Origin: Acidimicrobiaceae bacterium
Lineage (GTDB): Bacteria; Actinomycetota; Acidimicrobiia; Acidimicrobiales; RAAP-2
Direction: 5' to 3'
DNA length: 64,000 nucleotides
Assembly (NCBI GenBank): GCA_027306605.1
Contig: DAHUZK010000078.1
Coordinates: 1-64,000, forward strand
This document shows, in pieces, positions 50,144-58,837 of this stretch. Numbering within the stretch: the first letter of the stretch is position 1; the number at the start of each line of letters is the position of its first letter. The translations under genes and the position numbers were made by a program. The notes beneath the pieces are model-generated. The model was given only the letters and a program-made list of their open reading frames with translations. It was not told where the DNA came from and made no database searches.

Positions 50144-51217
50144 GTGCGCGGAAAGGAGTTGATGGCCCGTCGGGCCGCCGGCAATCTCGCCGCGGTGAAG
50201 ATGGATCTCGCCGCGGCCCGCGAGGAAGCCGATGACGAGCGGATCGCGCTGCTCGAGGCGCTGATCGCCAGTGGCGGCGACATCGTCGTGTACCGTCCGC
50301 ACCTCCAGCACATCGCCCTCCTCTTCGGCGACATCGAATCCGCAGAGCACGTGGCCGTGATCGTTCCCGGTGTCGGCGACGGCACCAACCTTCGCGACGA
50401 CTGGATACCGGACGCCCAGAACCTCTTCGAGAAGGCGCCTGCCACCGCCGTCGTGCTCTGGAAGGGCTACGACAACCCGGTGGACGTGATGGCCGCCGCC
50501 GCAGGCTCCATCGAGTGCAGCGACGAGCTCGTCACCGCGGCCGGTGACCTCACGGCGTTCGTCGAATCACTCGATCTCGAGGCCGACCAGTCCCTGACCG
50601 TGGTGGCGCACAGCTTCGGGTCGATCGTGACGGGTGCGGCCCTGGCGGACTGCGGCCTCGTCGTCACCGACGTCATCGTCGCCGGGAGCCCCGGCATGAC
50701 CGTCGACGACCTCAGGGAGCTCCACGTCGAGCAGTCCCATTTCTTCTCCGAACAGGCACCGGGCGACGCCATCGCAGAGCTCGGCGTCTTCGGCGCCTCG
50801 CCCAGCTCGCCGACGTTCGGCGGGACGCGCATGGAGGTGAACGCGGGCGAGCGGCCTCGCGTGCAGTCGCACTCGGGTTATTTCACCCCCGGCTCCGAGG
50901 CGCTCGAGAACATGGCCGAGGTGGTGACCGGGCACTACGAGGAGGTCGCACGCCAGCACCCCACGTTCCCCGAGATCGCCGGCGGACTGGTGTGCTGGGC
51001 CCTGCGCATGCCGGTGGCCCCTCTCTGCGCCGTCGGACGGCATTACCGCGGTCCCGGTTTCAGGGTGATGACGAACTGGTGCCGCCTGGTCGACCTCGGT
51101 GCCAACGAGACGGGGAACCTCGTCACCGAGGTGCTCGACGAGAGCGAGCGGGCGTTGCTCTGGGTCGCCCACCGCATCGGCGCCCTGCCGGACCCCGAAG
51201 GCGACCAGGCCGTCTGA
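50144..51217 (+). CDS. Alpha/beta hydrolase (DUF1023-like)
   Basis: A 357-aa alpha/beta hydrolase. The nucleophile elbow is AHSFGS (LTVVAHSFGSIVTGAAL) and a late His lies in QSHSGYF; acidic residues follow GSPGM. The pattern VAVIVPGVGD ... VLWKGYDNP matches the DUF1023 group common in actinobacteria, often secreted or membrane-linked, but no signal peptide is visible here. I chose GTG 50144 because it fits a leaderless promoter; ATG 50105 and ATG 50162 are in-frame alternatives. Substrate unknown. Confidence 0.8.
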   Translation: MRGKELMARRAAGNLAAVKMDLAAAREEADDERIALLEALIASGGDIVVYRPHLQHIALLFGDIESAEHVAVIVPGVGDGTNLRDDWIPDAQNLFEKAPATAVVLWKGYDNPVDVMAAAAGSIECSDELVTAAGDLTAFVESLDLEADQSLTVVAHSFGSIVTGAALADCGLVVTDVIVAGSPGMTVDDLRELHVEQSHFFSEQAPGDAIAELGVFGASPSSPTFGGTRMEVNAGERPRVQSHSGYFTPGSEALENMAEVVTGHYEEVARQHPTFPEIAGGLVCWALRMPVAPLCAVGRHYRGPGFRVMTNWCRLVDLGANETGNLVTEVLDESERALLWVAHRIGALPDPEGDQAV

Positions 51218-51224
51218 CCCGACC

Positions 51225-51240
51225 CTGACAGCAGTGTCAG
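51225..51240. promoter_or_regulatory. Candidate regulon operator, site 8 (CTGAC-N6-GTCAG)
   Basis: CTGAC agcagt GTCAG, a perfect 5-bp palindrome, 22 bp upstream of the -10 TACGTT (51262-51267) of the GMC operon. Confidence 0.65.
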
Positions 51241-51261
51241 CCACCGTGGCGCGGGCGGGGC

Positions 51262-51267
51262 TACGTT
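51262..51267 (+). promoter_or_regulatory. Leaderless -10 element TACGTT
   Basis: TACGTT ends 6 nt before GTG 51274. Confidence 0.45.
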
Positions 51268-51273
51268 GGCCCG

Positions 51274-51837
51274 GTGCCCGTCTGGTTCACCGAGCAGGAA
51301 TTCGCCGTCCTGCGGGCGGCCTGTGCGCAGATGCTCCCCTCCGACCAGGGCGCTCCGGGGGCCGAGGAGGCGGGGGTGGCCGACTACATCGACGGCTTCC
51401 TGGGCGCCTTCAGCTTCGACCCGCCCCGCATCTGGGCCGGTGGGCCGACCTCGGGGCGCAAGGGGGGCGAGGCCGGCTTCGCCAATTTCCACCGGCTGTC
51501 CCGCCTGGACGAGCTGGCGTGGCGCATGCGGATCGAGGGCTCGCTGGGCATGGCGGAGCGCGAGTTCAACGGGCCGGTGATCGGGCTCCAGCAGCGCTAC
51601 CGGGAAGGGCTGGCCGCGCTGGGCGCCGACTTCGCCGAGGCCGACGGCAAGGAGCAGCGGCGACGCCTGCGGGCCGACGAGGACTTCTGCGAGCTGCTGT
51701 GGGAGCACTGCTGCGAAGGGATGTACGGGGCCCCCGAGTACGGCGGAAACCGCGACGGCATCGGATGGGCCTCCATCGGCCACGAGGGCGACGTCCAGCC
51801 GCGGGGCTACAGCGACGCCGAGGTGTCGCAGCCGTGA
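51274..51837 (+). CDS. Gluconate 2-dehydrogenase subunit 3-like protein
   Basis: A 187-aa small subunit of the Gluconate_2-dh3 family: VWFTEQEFAVLRAACAQMLPSDQGAPGAEEAGVADYIDGFLG is the family N-terminal pattern. In known systems this subunit accompanies a GMC-type FAD dehydrogenase and often carries an export signal; I see no twin-arginine signal here, so the complex may stay in the cytoplasm. Its stop overlaps the GMC start by 4 bp (GTGA). It probably stabilises or delivers the large subunit. Confidence 0.85.
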   Translation: MPVWFTEQEFAVLRAACAQMLPSDQGAPGAEEAGVADYIDGFLGAFSFDPPRIWAGGPTSGRKGGEAGFANFHRLSRLDELAWRMRIEGSLGMAEREFNGPVIGLQQRYREGLAALGADFAEADGKEQRRRLRADEDFCELLWEHCCEGMYGAPEYGGNRDGIGWASIGHEGDVQPRGYSDAEVSQP

Positions 51838-53510
51838 CCGAGGCGACGGTCGACGCCGTCGTGATCGGATCGGGACCGGGCGGCGCCGCGGCGGCGGAGG
51901 TGCTGACGCGGGCCGGCTGGTCCGTGGTGATCATGGAGAAGGGCCGCAACCACCTCCTCGACCCGGACGACCCGACCAAGCCGTCGGGCGACTACTCGAA
52001 CGACGAGATCAAGTTCGTCAAGCGGTACTTCCTCGGGCCCGACCCCCTGGTCGAGCCGCGCGCCTTCCGCCGCAACGCGGACGAGGGGGAGCACACCCAC
52101 GTGGGCGAGGTGAATTCCATCCCGACCACGGTCGGTGGCGGCGGCACGCACGCCGACGGCAAGGTGCCGCGCTTTCGGGAGGAGGACTTCCGTCTCTTCT
52201 CGACCCACGGTCCCCAGGAGGGTGCCGCCGTCGACGACTGGCCCATCGACTACGACGAGCTCGAGCCGTACTACGCCGAGGCCGAGAAGGCGATCGGGGT
52301 GTCGGGGCGCGAGGGCGCCAATCCCTTCGCCGCATGGCGCTCGGGCCCCTACCCGATGCCGCCGGGCCCGCCGATGTACGGGGCCGTCCTCTCGTCGGCG
52401 GCGGCGGAGAAGGTCGGGCTGCACCCCTACGAGGCGCCGACCGCGGCCAACAGCATCAGCTACGACGGCCGGCCCGCCTGCAACAACTGTGGTTTCTGCG
52501 CCTTCTTCGGCTGTCCCATCCACGCCAAGGGTGACCCCGTGGCCCTGCTCACCAAGGCCATGGCCACCGGGCGGGCCGAGCTCATGGCCGAGACCTACGT
52601 GACCAGGATCCTCACCGAGGGACGGAGCGCCACCGGGGTCGAGTACATGGATGCCGAGGGCGTGCTGCACACGCGCCGGGCCAAGACGGTGGTCGTGGCG
52701 GGTGGTGCCATCGAGACGCCACGGCTCCTCCTGCTGTCGGGCGTGGAGCACCCGATGCTCGGACGTCACCTCATGGTGCACTTCCAGACCATCGTGGTCG
52801 GCCACTTCCCGAGCCTGCGCCTGCACCCGCACAAGGGCCGCGCCGTGACGCACGTGCACGACGACGCCATGGTCCAAGACGACCGGAGCCGCCAGGCGGC
52901 GGCGGGTGCGGGACTGCCCTGGTTCCGCGGGGGCCTGGTCGAGCACAGCGGCGGCGGACTGCCGATCATGGAGGCGCGGCACTCGCCCTGGGGGCGGGCC
53001 CACGCCCAGGTCATGCGCGACTCCAACCTGCGCGAGCGGATGTGGGCCTTCATCATGCAGGGCGAGGACCTGCCGTACCCGACCAACACGGTGGACCTGA
53101 GCCCCTCGGTGCGCGACGCCCGCGGCTATCCCGTGGCGCGCGTCACGTACCAGCCGGGGCGCCACGAGCTGGCGGCCTCGAAGTACCACGGCAAGATCCT
53201 CCAGTCCGTGCTCGAGGAGATGGGGGCGGAGTGGGTCCTGCACACCTCGTCGCCCGGCGTCTCGTACCACGGCGTCGGCACCACGCCCGTCCCCGAGAGC
53301 CGCCACGTCATCGGGACGGCGCGCATGGGGGACGACCCCGGCACGTCGGTCGTGGACCGGTGGGGGCGGGTGCACTCGCTCGACAACGTGGTGATCGCCG
53401 ACAGCTCGGTCTTCGTCACCTCCAGCGGCTACGGCCCGACGCTGACCCTCGTCGCGCTCGCGGCGCGAGCCGCGTATCACCTGGCCGGCACGTCCCCTCC
53501 GCCGACCTGA
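51834..53510 (+). CDS. GMC-family FAD oxidoreductase (dehydrogenase large subunit)
   Basis: A 558-aa flavoprotein. The FAD dinucleotide motif is GSGPGGAAAAEVL near residue 12. GGAIETPRLLLLSG and the C-terminal HVIGTARMGDDPGTSVVD are GMC landmarks. A compact CNNCGFCAFFGCPIHAKG segment has four Cys and may bind a metal or a cluster, or form a redox pair. It forms an operon with the subunit-3-like gene under operator site 8. GMC enzymes oxidise alcohols or sugars and some sterols; given the locus, an alcohol-to-aldehyde/ketone step on the pathway substrate is plausible. Confidence 0.9.
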   Translation: MTEATVDAVVIGSGPGGAAAAEVLTRAGWSVVIMEKGRNHLLDPDDPTKPSGDYSNDEIKFVKRYFLGPDPLVEPRAFRRNADEGEHTHVGEVNSIPTTVGGGGTHADGKVPRFREEDFRLFSTHGPQEGAAVDDWPIDYDELEPYYAEAEKAIGVSGREGANPFAAWRSGPYPMPPGPPMYGAVLSSAAAEKVGLHPYEAPTAANSISYDGRPACNNCGFCAFFGCPIHAKGDPVALLTKAMATGRAELMAETYVTRILTEGRSATGVEYMDAEGVLHTRRAKTVVVAGGAIETPRLLLLSGVEHPMLGRHLMVHFQTIVVGHFPSLRLHPHKGRAVTHVHDDAMVQDDRSRQAAAGAGLPWFRGGLVEHSGGGLPIMEARHSPWGRAHAQVMRDSNLRERMWAFIMQGEDLPYPTNTVDLSPSVRDARGYPVARVTYQPGRHELAASKYHGKILQSVLEEMGAEWVLHTSSPGVSYHGVGTTPVPESRHVIGTARMGDDPGTSVVDRWGRVHSLDNVVIADSSVFVTSSGYGPTLTLVALAARAAYHLAGTSPPPT

Positions 53511-53532
53511 CCGGCTCGTCCGCGCCGCGGAT

Positions 53533-54795
53533 CTAGGAGCTCACGCCTCGGGTCAGCAGCATGGTTCCGGCGATCGGTCCGCCCCCGTTGGCCACCGCGG
53601 CCACCTCGGGGTTGCGCCCCCCGGGGCGCACGATCTGGCGCTCGCCGCCCTCGCCGCGCAGCTGCACGCACGCCTCGTGGATGAGGCTGAAGCCGTGCAG
53701 GCGGCCGCCCGAGAGCTGGCCCCCGTTGGTGTTGAGCGGGAGCAGCCCGTCGCGGGCGATGTTGGCCCCTCCCTCGATGAACCCGCCGCTCTCGCCGCGG
53801 CCGCAGAACCCGAGCGCCTCGAGCCAGGTCACGGTCAGGATGGAGAAGCCGTCGTAGAGCTGTGCCGTGTCGACGTCGGCCGGCGTGAGCTCGGTGCGCT
53901 CCCACATGGAGGCCCCGGCGTCGCGGGCGGCCATCGTCGTCATGTCGTCGAACTGGTCCCAGCTGGGCCGCCCCCGCAGGGCGGTGCCGAGGGCGTTGAT
54001 CTGCACCGCCGGGTGGTCCAGGTCCGGCGCGCCGTCACGGTGCGAGACGACGACCGCGGTCGACCCGTCGCAGGGCGCGTCGCAGTCGAAGAGGCAGAGC
54101 GGCGTGGTGATCATGCGCGCCGCCAGATAGTCGTCCATCGTCATGGGGTCCGTGTAGATCGCCTTGGGGTTCAGGGCAGCGTTGGCGCGGTTGTTGATGG
54201 CGATGGCGCCCAGCTGCTCGCGGGTCAGCCCGAACTCGTGCATCCGGCGCTGGGCCACCATGGCGAGCCAGTTGGCGGCCGAGACGGCGCCGAAGGGCAG
54301 CGACCACTGCATGAAGCCGCCGAAGCGCGGCACGCCGCTACCACCGCCACCGCCACCGCCACCGCCACCGCCCGAGCCACCGATGCCCTGGCGCCCGCCC
54401 GTGCCCTGCGCCGAACCCTCGGTCACGGTGCGGTAGACGAGGACGTGGCGGGCCAGGCCGGCCGCCACGGCGAGCGCGGCGGCGTGCACGGCCCGCATCT
54501 GGCCGGCGCCCTCACCGCCGCCGTCGTGCCAGTTGAGGGACAGACCCATGGCGTCCTGCACCTCGGGGGAGGACGGGCCGGCGAAGCCGGCGGTGCCGGC
54601 GCCCATGCCGGGATAGGTGGACAGGCCGTCGATGTCGTCGCGCGTGAGGCCGGCGTCGGCGATGGCCGCCAGGCCGGCCTCGACCGTGAGGTCCAGATCG
54701 GAGCGGCCCAGGCGCCGGCCGACGTCGGACTGGCCGATGCCCGAGATGATCGCCCGCCGCTCCAGCGGCTCCTCGCCCGGCCGCAGCGGGCTCAC
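53533..54795 (-). CDS. Thiolase-like lipid-transfer protein (Ltp2-type, aldolase candidate)
   Basis: A 420-aa SCP-x/thiolase-fold protein without the nucleophilic Cys (NWHDGGGEGAGQMRAVHAAAL at that place). The YDGFS and FDCDAPCDGS motifs and the GQLSGGRLHGFSLIHEACVQL end fit the lipid-transfer/Ltp subgroup. In mycobacteria Ltp2 with a DUF35 protein catalyses retro-aldol cleavage of a sterol side-chain CoA ester. Here the DUF35 gene overlaps by 4 bp upstream, the same pairing. A Gly-rich loop (about 11 Gly) is inserted near residue 148 by a hexanucleotide repeat. Start GTG 54795 overlaps the DUF35 stop. Confidence 0.85.
   Translation of the reverse strand: MSPLRPGEEPLERRAIISGIGQSDVGRRLGRSDLDLTVEAGLAAIADAGLTRDDIDGLSTYPGMGAGTAGFAGPSSPEVQDAMGLSLNWHDGGGEGAGQMRAVHAAALAVAAGLARHVLVYRTVTEGSAQGTGGRQGIGGSGGGGGGGGGGGSGVPRFGGFMQWSLPFGAVSAANWLAMVAQRRMHEFGLTREQLGAIAINNRANAALNPKAIYTDPMTMDDYLAARMITTPLCLFDCDAPCDGSTAVVVSHRDGAPDLDHPAVQINALGTALRGRPSWDQFDDMTTMAARDAGASMWERTELTPADVDTAQLYDGFSILTVTWLEALGFCGRGESGGFIEGGANIARDGLLPLNTNGGQLSGGRLHGFSLIHEACVQLRGEGGERQIVRPGGRNPEVAAVANGGGPIAGTMLLTRGVSS
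54341..54372. repeat. CACCGC hexanucleotide repeat coding a poly-Gly loop
   Basis: About five tandem copies of CACCGC, read on the minus strand as Gly-Gly pairs, inside the Ltp-like gene. Length changes by whole units preserve the frame. Confidence 0.85.
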
Positions 54796-55220
54796 GAGGG
54801 TGCCGCCGGGGTGAAGAGGGGGAGCCACACGTCCTCGACGTGCTCGAAGACGACGGTCACCGGCAGGCCGACGTGGACGTCGTCGGGCTCGACGTCGATC
54901 AGGTTGGTGGTCAGCCGCACGTCGGGCTGCTCGTCGATGGAGACCCAGGCGATGATGTAGGGGTCGCTGCCGGGGATCCACTGTTGGTAGTTGACGGTGA
55001 ACGTCTCGACCTTGCCGCGCCCGCTCACGGCCTGTGGCCCGAGGTCACGCGAGAGGCAGCGCGGGCACACCGGGCCGGGCGGATGGATGAAGAAGCCGCA
55101 GCTGTTGCAGCGCAAGAAGCGGAGAACGCCGTCGGCACCCGAGGTCCAGAAGAAGGCGACGTCGTCGCTCAGGCGCGGCAGGAGACGCAGCATCGGCCCG
55201 TTGGCAACCATGCCGGGCAT
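54792..55220 (-). CDS. DUF35 OB-fold/zinc-ribbon acyl-CoA-associated protein
   Basis: A 142-aa DUF35 protein. The rubredoxin-like zinc site is CNSCGFFIHPPGPVCPRC, followed by an OB-fold (GRGKVETFTVNYQQWIPGSDPYIIAWVSIDE). DUF35 proteins bind CoA esters and partner with thiolase-like Ltp aldolases or enoyl-CoA hydratases. It overlaps the Ltp-like gene by 4 bp, consistent with a fixed complex. Start ATG 55220 or 55211; both are in frame and close. Confidence 0.9.
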   Translation of the reverse strand: MPGMVANGPMLRLLPRLSDDVAFFWTSGADGVLRFLRCNSCGFFIHPPGPVCPRCLSRDLGPQAVSGRGKVETFTVNYQQWIPGSDPYIIAWVSIDEQPDVRLTTNLIDVEPDDVHVGLPVTVVFEHVEDVWLPLFTPAAPS

Positions 55221-55267
55221 GTTCGCACATCCGGGCCGCCGGGCACCCCTCCGGGCGCCCGCCTGCC

Positions 55268-55306
55268 ACCCCGCCGGCACACCCCGCCTGCACACCCCGC
55301 CGGCCA
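55268..55306. repeat. 13-bp tandem repeat, three copies
   Basis: Three near-identical units of ACCCCGCCGGCAC in the gap between the HAD gene stop and the DUF35 start. Confidence 0.8.
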
Positions 55307-55313
55307 CCGGGCT

Positions 55314-55925
55314 TCAGGGCGTGAGCACGCCGGCGTCGACCAGTACCGCCCGTGCCGCATCGACACCGCGCACGCGCCGGGCCTCGAAGCCGGCCGCCAC
55401 CGCCGCGTCCACGTTCGCCTGGTTGTCGTCGAGGAAGAGGACGCGGCCGCGTCGTGCCGGCAGTCGTGCGGCGACGAGGTCGAAGATCGCACGGTCCGGT
55501 TTGACCAGGCCGAGCTCGAAGGAGAGGAAACGGTAGGCGAAGGCCTCGACGACCGGTGTCCCCTCGCAATTGGCGACCCACTGCACGGCGTTGGTGTTGG
55601 AGAGACAGCCGACGGGCAGCTGCTGGCGGACCTCGGCCACCACCTCGAGCGCGCCCGGATAGGGGAGCCCCGGCCAGGCCGAGAAGGTGTCGAGGAACTC
55701 GGCCGGTGCCAGCGGGAGCCCCCAGTCCGAGACGACGCCGGCGGCGAACGCCTCGGGCGAGCACAGCCCGGCCTCGAAGCGGCGGACCCAGCGGCAGCTC
55801 AGCCAGCGCGCCCAGACCTCGTCGTCACTGGCCAGGCCGCTGAGCTCCCGCATCGGCTCGACGCCACCGGGGTCGATGAGCACGCCGCCCAGGTCGAAGA
55901 GCACGAACTCGATCCGGTCGCCCAC
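55314..55925 (-). CDS. HAD-superfamily hydrolase
   Basis: A 203-aa HAD phosphatase-like protein. Motif I is FDLGGVLID (the second Asp is replaced by Gly, as in the DLGGV subgroup, so activity may be reduced or different), motif II SNTN, Lys in LGLVKPD, and motif IV FLDDNQANVDAA. I chose GTG 55925 because minus-strand TAGATT (55939-55934) ends 8 nt upstream; the frame remains open further to 55979 but would overlap the LLM start. It is divergent from the LLM oxidoreductase and ends 93 bp from the DUF35 gene on the same strand. Confidence 0.8.
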   Translation of the reverse strand: MGDRIEFVLFDLGGVLIDPGGVEPMRELSGLASDDEVWARWLSCRWVRRFEAGLCSPEAFAAGVVSDWGLPLAPAEFLDTFSAWPGLPYPGALEVVAEVRQQLPVGCLSNTNAVQWVANCEGTPVVEAFAYRFLSFELGLVKPDRAIFDLVAARLPARRGRVLFLDDNQANVDAAVAAGFEARRVRGVDAARAVLVDAGVLTP

Positions 55926-55933
55926 GACCTGCC

Positions 55934-55939
55934 AATCTA
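55934..55939 (-). promoter_or_regulatory. Leaderless -10 element TAGATT (minus strand)
   Basis: TAGATT on the minus strand ends 8 nt before GTG 55925 of the HAD gene. Confidence 0.45.
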
Positions 55940-55965
55940 CGGGGAAGCGAGGAAAGGAGGGCGGC

Positions 55966-57003
55966 GTGAAGCTGTCCATGACGCTGAACTACGCCGGTGG
56001 GCACGAGGAGTCGGCACGGCAGGCAGCCGCGCTCGAGAAGGTCGGCCTCGACGTGGTGTGGGTCGCCGAGGCCTACAGCTTCGACGCGCCGAGCTTCATG
56101 GGATATCTCGCCGCCAAGACGGAGCGGATCGAGATCGGCAGCGCCATCCTGCCGATCTACAGCCGCACCCCGACGCTGATCGCCATGACGGCGGCCGGCA
56201 TCGACGCACTCTCGGGTGGCCGCGCCATCCTCGGCCTCGGCGCGTCGGGCCCGCAGGTGATCGAGGGCTTCCACGGCGTCCCCTACGACCGCCCGCTCGG
56301 GCGAACCCGCGAGATCGTCGACATCTGCCGCACGGTGTGGGCGCGTGAGGCGCCGCTCACCCACGACGGTGCGTCGTACCACATCCCCCTCCCGCCCGGG
56401 CAGGGGACCGGGCTCGGCAAACCGCTCAAGATCATCAACCACCCGGTGCGCCCGCGCATCCCGATCTGGGTCGCCGCGCTGGGGGAGAAGAACGTCGCCA
56501 TGACGGCCGAGGTCGCCGAAGGCTGGCTGCCGATCTTCTTCGTGGCCGAGAAGGTGAAGGACGTGTTCGGGCCATCGCTGGCCGAGGGCGCGGCCAGGCG
56601 CGACCCCACCCTCGGCCCGCTGCAGATCTCGGCGGGCGGCCTGCTCGCCGTCGGCGAGGAGTCGGAGGTGGCACCGCTGCGCGAGCTGAACCGCCCCCTG
56701 TTGGCGCTCTACATCGGGGGGATGGGCGCCAAGGGCCGCAACTTCTACAACACGCTCGCCTGCCGCTACGGCTACGAGAAGGAGGCGACGGAGATCCAGG
56801 ATCTGTACCTGGCCGGCCAGAAGAAGGAGGCGGCGGCGCTGATCCCCGACGAGCTGCTCGAGGCGACGACGCTGTGCGGCCCCGAGTCCTACCTCAAGGA
56901 GCGGATCGCCGCCCTCGCCGAGGCGGGCGTGACCCACCTCAGCGTCACCCCGCTCGGGCCCGATCCGGTCGGGCTGATCGAAAAGCTGCGAAGCTGGGTG
57001 TAG
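55966..57003 (+). CDS. LLM-class F420-dependent oxidoreductase
   Basis: A 345-aa luciferase-like (LLM) TIM-barrel protein that uses F420 or flavin. Landmarks are the N-terminal MKLSMTLNYAGGHEES barrel strand, VAEAYSFDAPSFMGYLAAKTERIEIGSAI, ALSGGRAILGLGASGPQVIEGFHG and the C-terminal GPESYLKERIAALAEAGVTHLSV. The RBS AAAGGAGG precedes GTG 55966 by 5 nt, one of the stronger RBSs. LLM enzymes reduce or oxidise alcohols or enones. An amidohydrolase follows 79 bp downstream and may be cotranscribed. Substrate unknown. Confidence 0.9.
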   Translation: MKLSMTLNYAGGHEESARQAAALEKVGLDVVWVAEAYSFDAPSFMGYLAAKTERIEIGSAILPIYSRTPTLIAMTAAGIDALSGGRAILGLGASGPQVIEGFHGVPYDRPLGRTREIVDICRTVWAREAPLTHDGASYHIPLPPGQGTGLGKPLKIINHPVRPRIPIWVAALGEKNVAMTAEVAEGWLPIFFVAEKVKDVFGPSLAEGAARRDPTLGPLQISAGGLLAVGEESEVAPLRELNRPLLALYIGGMGAKGRNFYNTLACRYGYEKEATEIQDLYLAGQKKEAAALIPDELLEATTLCGPESYLKERIAALAEAGVTHLSVTPLGPDPVGLIEKLRSWV

Positions 57004-57082
57004 CCGAGGCGGGTACCGCCGCCCCGGCGGCACCGGGCCCGGCGGCGGCGGAGAGGCCCGGCGAGCCGGAGAGGAGCACACC

Positions 57083-58789
57083 ATGCACGACCTGATCATC
57101 CGGGGCGGCACGATCGCCGACGGGTCGGGCCGCCCCCCGGTCACCGGGGACGTGGCCGTCGACGGCAGCATCGTCACCGCCGTGGGCGAGGTCGCGGGGT
57201 CGGGCCGCCGCGAGATCGACGCCGACGGCCTCCTCGTCACGCCGGGGTGGGTCGACATCCACACCCACTACGACGGCCAGGCCACGTGGGACCCCGAGGT
57301 GTCGCCGTCGGGCTGGCACGGCGTGACCACGGTGGTGATGGGCAATTGCGGCGTCGGCTTCGCCCCGGCCCGCCGCGCCGACCGGGGCTGGCTCATCGGC
57401 CTGATGGAAGGTGTCGAGGACATCCCGGGCACGGCGCTGGCCGAGGGCATGACGTGGAACTGGGAGACCTTCGGCGAGTATCTCGACGAGGTCGAGCGCA
57501 CGCCCCGCCTGCTCGACGTGGCCGGCCTGGTGCCGCACGGCGCGCTGCGGGCCTACGTGCTCGGCGAAGGGCGGGCCAACGACGCGGCCACGGGTGAGGA
57601 GATCGCCGAGATGGCGGCCATCGTGCGCGAGGCGGTGCGGGCCGGTGCCATCGGCGCCTCCACCACGCGCACCGTCCTGCACCGCGCCAAGGACGGCGAG
57701 CTGGCCGCCGGCACCACGGCGGCGGCCGACGAGCTCGTCGCCATCGGTGAGGCGCTGGGCAAGGCGGGGCACCGCGTCTTCTCGGTGGCGAGCGACATGT
57801 GGGACCTCGACCACGAGTTCGCCTGGATGTCCGAGATCTCCGTGCGGGCCGGCGTGCCCGTCACGTACCAGGTGCTCCAGGCGGACTTCGACCCGGAGCT
57901 GTGGCGCGCGTGGATCGACCGCGGCGTGGCGGCCAACCGCCGCGGTGCCTGGCTGGTGCCCCAGGTAGCAGGCAAGCCGACCTCGCTGATGGTCGGGTTC
58001 CAGTCGGCCGTCCATCCCTTCGCCCACCACCGCGCCTACCAGGCCATCGCCGGCCTGCCCCTGGACGAGCGCGTGGCCCGGCTTCGCTCGCCCGAGGTGC
58101 GGGCGGCCATCTTGGGCGAGGAGCCCGAACCCGGTGGCTTCGTGCAGCTGCTGCGGGGCAACCTGCACAAGCTGTTCCCGCTGGGCGACCCGCCCGACTA
58201 CGAGCCACCGCCGGAGCGCAGCATCGCGGCGATGGCGGCCGCGCAGGGGCGCAGCACCGACGAGGTCCTCTACGACCTCATGCTCGGGCGCGACGGACGC
58301 GAGCTGCTCTACCTGCCGCTGCTCGACTACTCGGCCTGCAACCTCGACGCCGTGCGCGAGATGCTGGTCCACCCCGCCACGGTGCTCGGCCTCGGCGACG
58401 GCGGCGCCCACTGCGGCGTGCTGTGCGATGCCAGCCTGCCCACGTTCATGCTCACGCACTGGGCCCGCGACCGCCGGCGCGGCGAACGCCTGCCGCTCGA
58501 GACGGTGGTCCACCTCCAGACCCGCCGCACGGCCGAGCTGTACGGCTTCCGCGACAGGGGCCTGCTGGCGCCCGGCTACCTGGCCGACCTCAACGTCGTC
58601 GACCACGAGGGGCTGGCCCTCGAGCCACCCGAGATGCTCCACGACCTGCCGGCGTCGGGCCGGCGGTTGGTGCAGCGCGCCCGGGGCTACGTGGCCACCG
58701 TCAAGTCGGGACGTGTCGTGCGCGAGCACGGCGAGTCCACCGGCGAGCGGCCGGGACGCCTCTTGCGCGGCCCCCAGCCCTTGCCGTAG
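57083..58789 (+). CDS. N-acyl-D-amino-acid deacylase-like amidohydrolase
   Basis: A 568-aa amidohydrolase of the D-aminoacylase group. The N-terminal metal motif is DIHTHYDGQ, the early strand [14 protein letters not shown], a later [11 protein letters not shown] carries the conserved acidic/His region, and the C-terminal [12 protein letters not shown] completes the small beta domain. RBS GAGAGGAG precedes ATG 57083. Close homologues act on N-acyl-D-amino acids or hydantoins. It resembles the amidohydrolase at the end of the window (63226). Its substrate and link to the CoA genes are unknown. Confidence 0.85.
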   Translation: MHDLIIRGGTIADGSGRPPVTGDVAVDGSIVTAVGEVAGSGRREIDADGLLVTPGWVDIHTHYDGQATWDPEVSPSGWHGVTTVVMGNCGVGFAPARRADRGWLIGLMEGVEDIPGTALAEGMTWNWETFGEYLDEVERTPRLLDVAGLVPHGALRAYVLGEGRANDAATGEEIAEMAAIVREAVRAGAIGASTTRTVLHRAKDGELAAGTTAAADELVAIGEALGKAGHRVFSVASDMWDLDHEFAWMSEISVRAGVPVTYQVLQADFDPELWRAWIDRGVAANRRGAWLVPQVAGKPTSLMVGFQSAVHPFAHHRAYQAIAGLPLDERVARLRSPEVRAAILGEEPEPGGFVQLLRGNLHKLFPLGDPPDYEPPPERSIAAMAAAQGRSTDEVLYDLMLGRDGRELLYLPLLDYSACNLDAVREMLVHPATVLGLGDGGAHCGVLCDASLPTFMLTHWARDRRRGERLPLETVVHLQTRRTAELYGFRDRGLLAPGYLADLNVVDHEGLALEPPEMLHDLPASGRRLVQRARGYVATVKSGRVVREHGESTGERPGRLLRGPQPLP

Positions 58790-58806
58790 TCGTCGGCCCG
58801 AGGGGG

Positions 58807-58837
58807 ACGCCCGCGGCCCGGCCCCGGGGGCGGGCGT
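58807..58837. terminator. Terminator hairpin between convergent amidohydrolases
   Basis: ACGCCCGC at 58807-58814 and GCGGGCGT at 58830-58837 form an 8-bp perfect stem around a G+C-rich 15-nt loop, between the stops of two convergent genes. Confidence 0.5.
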
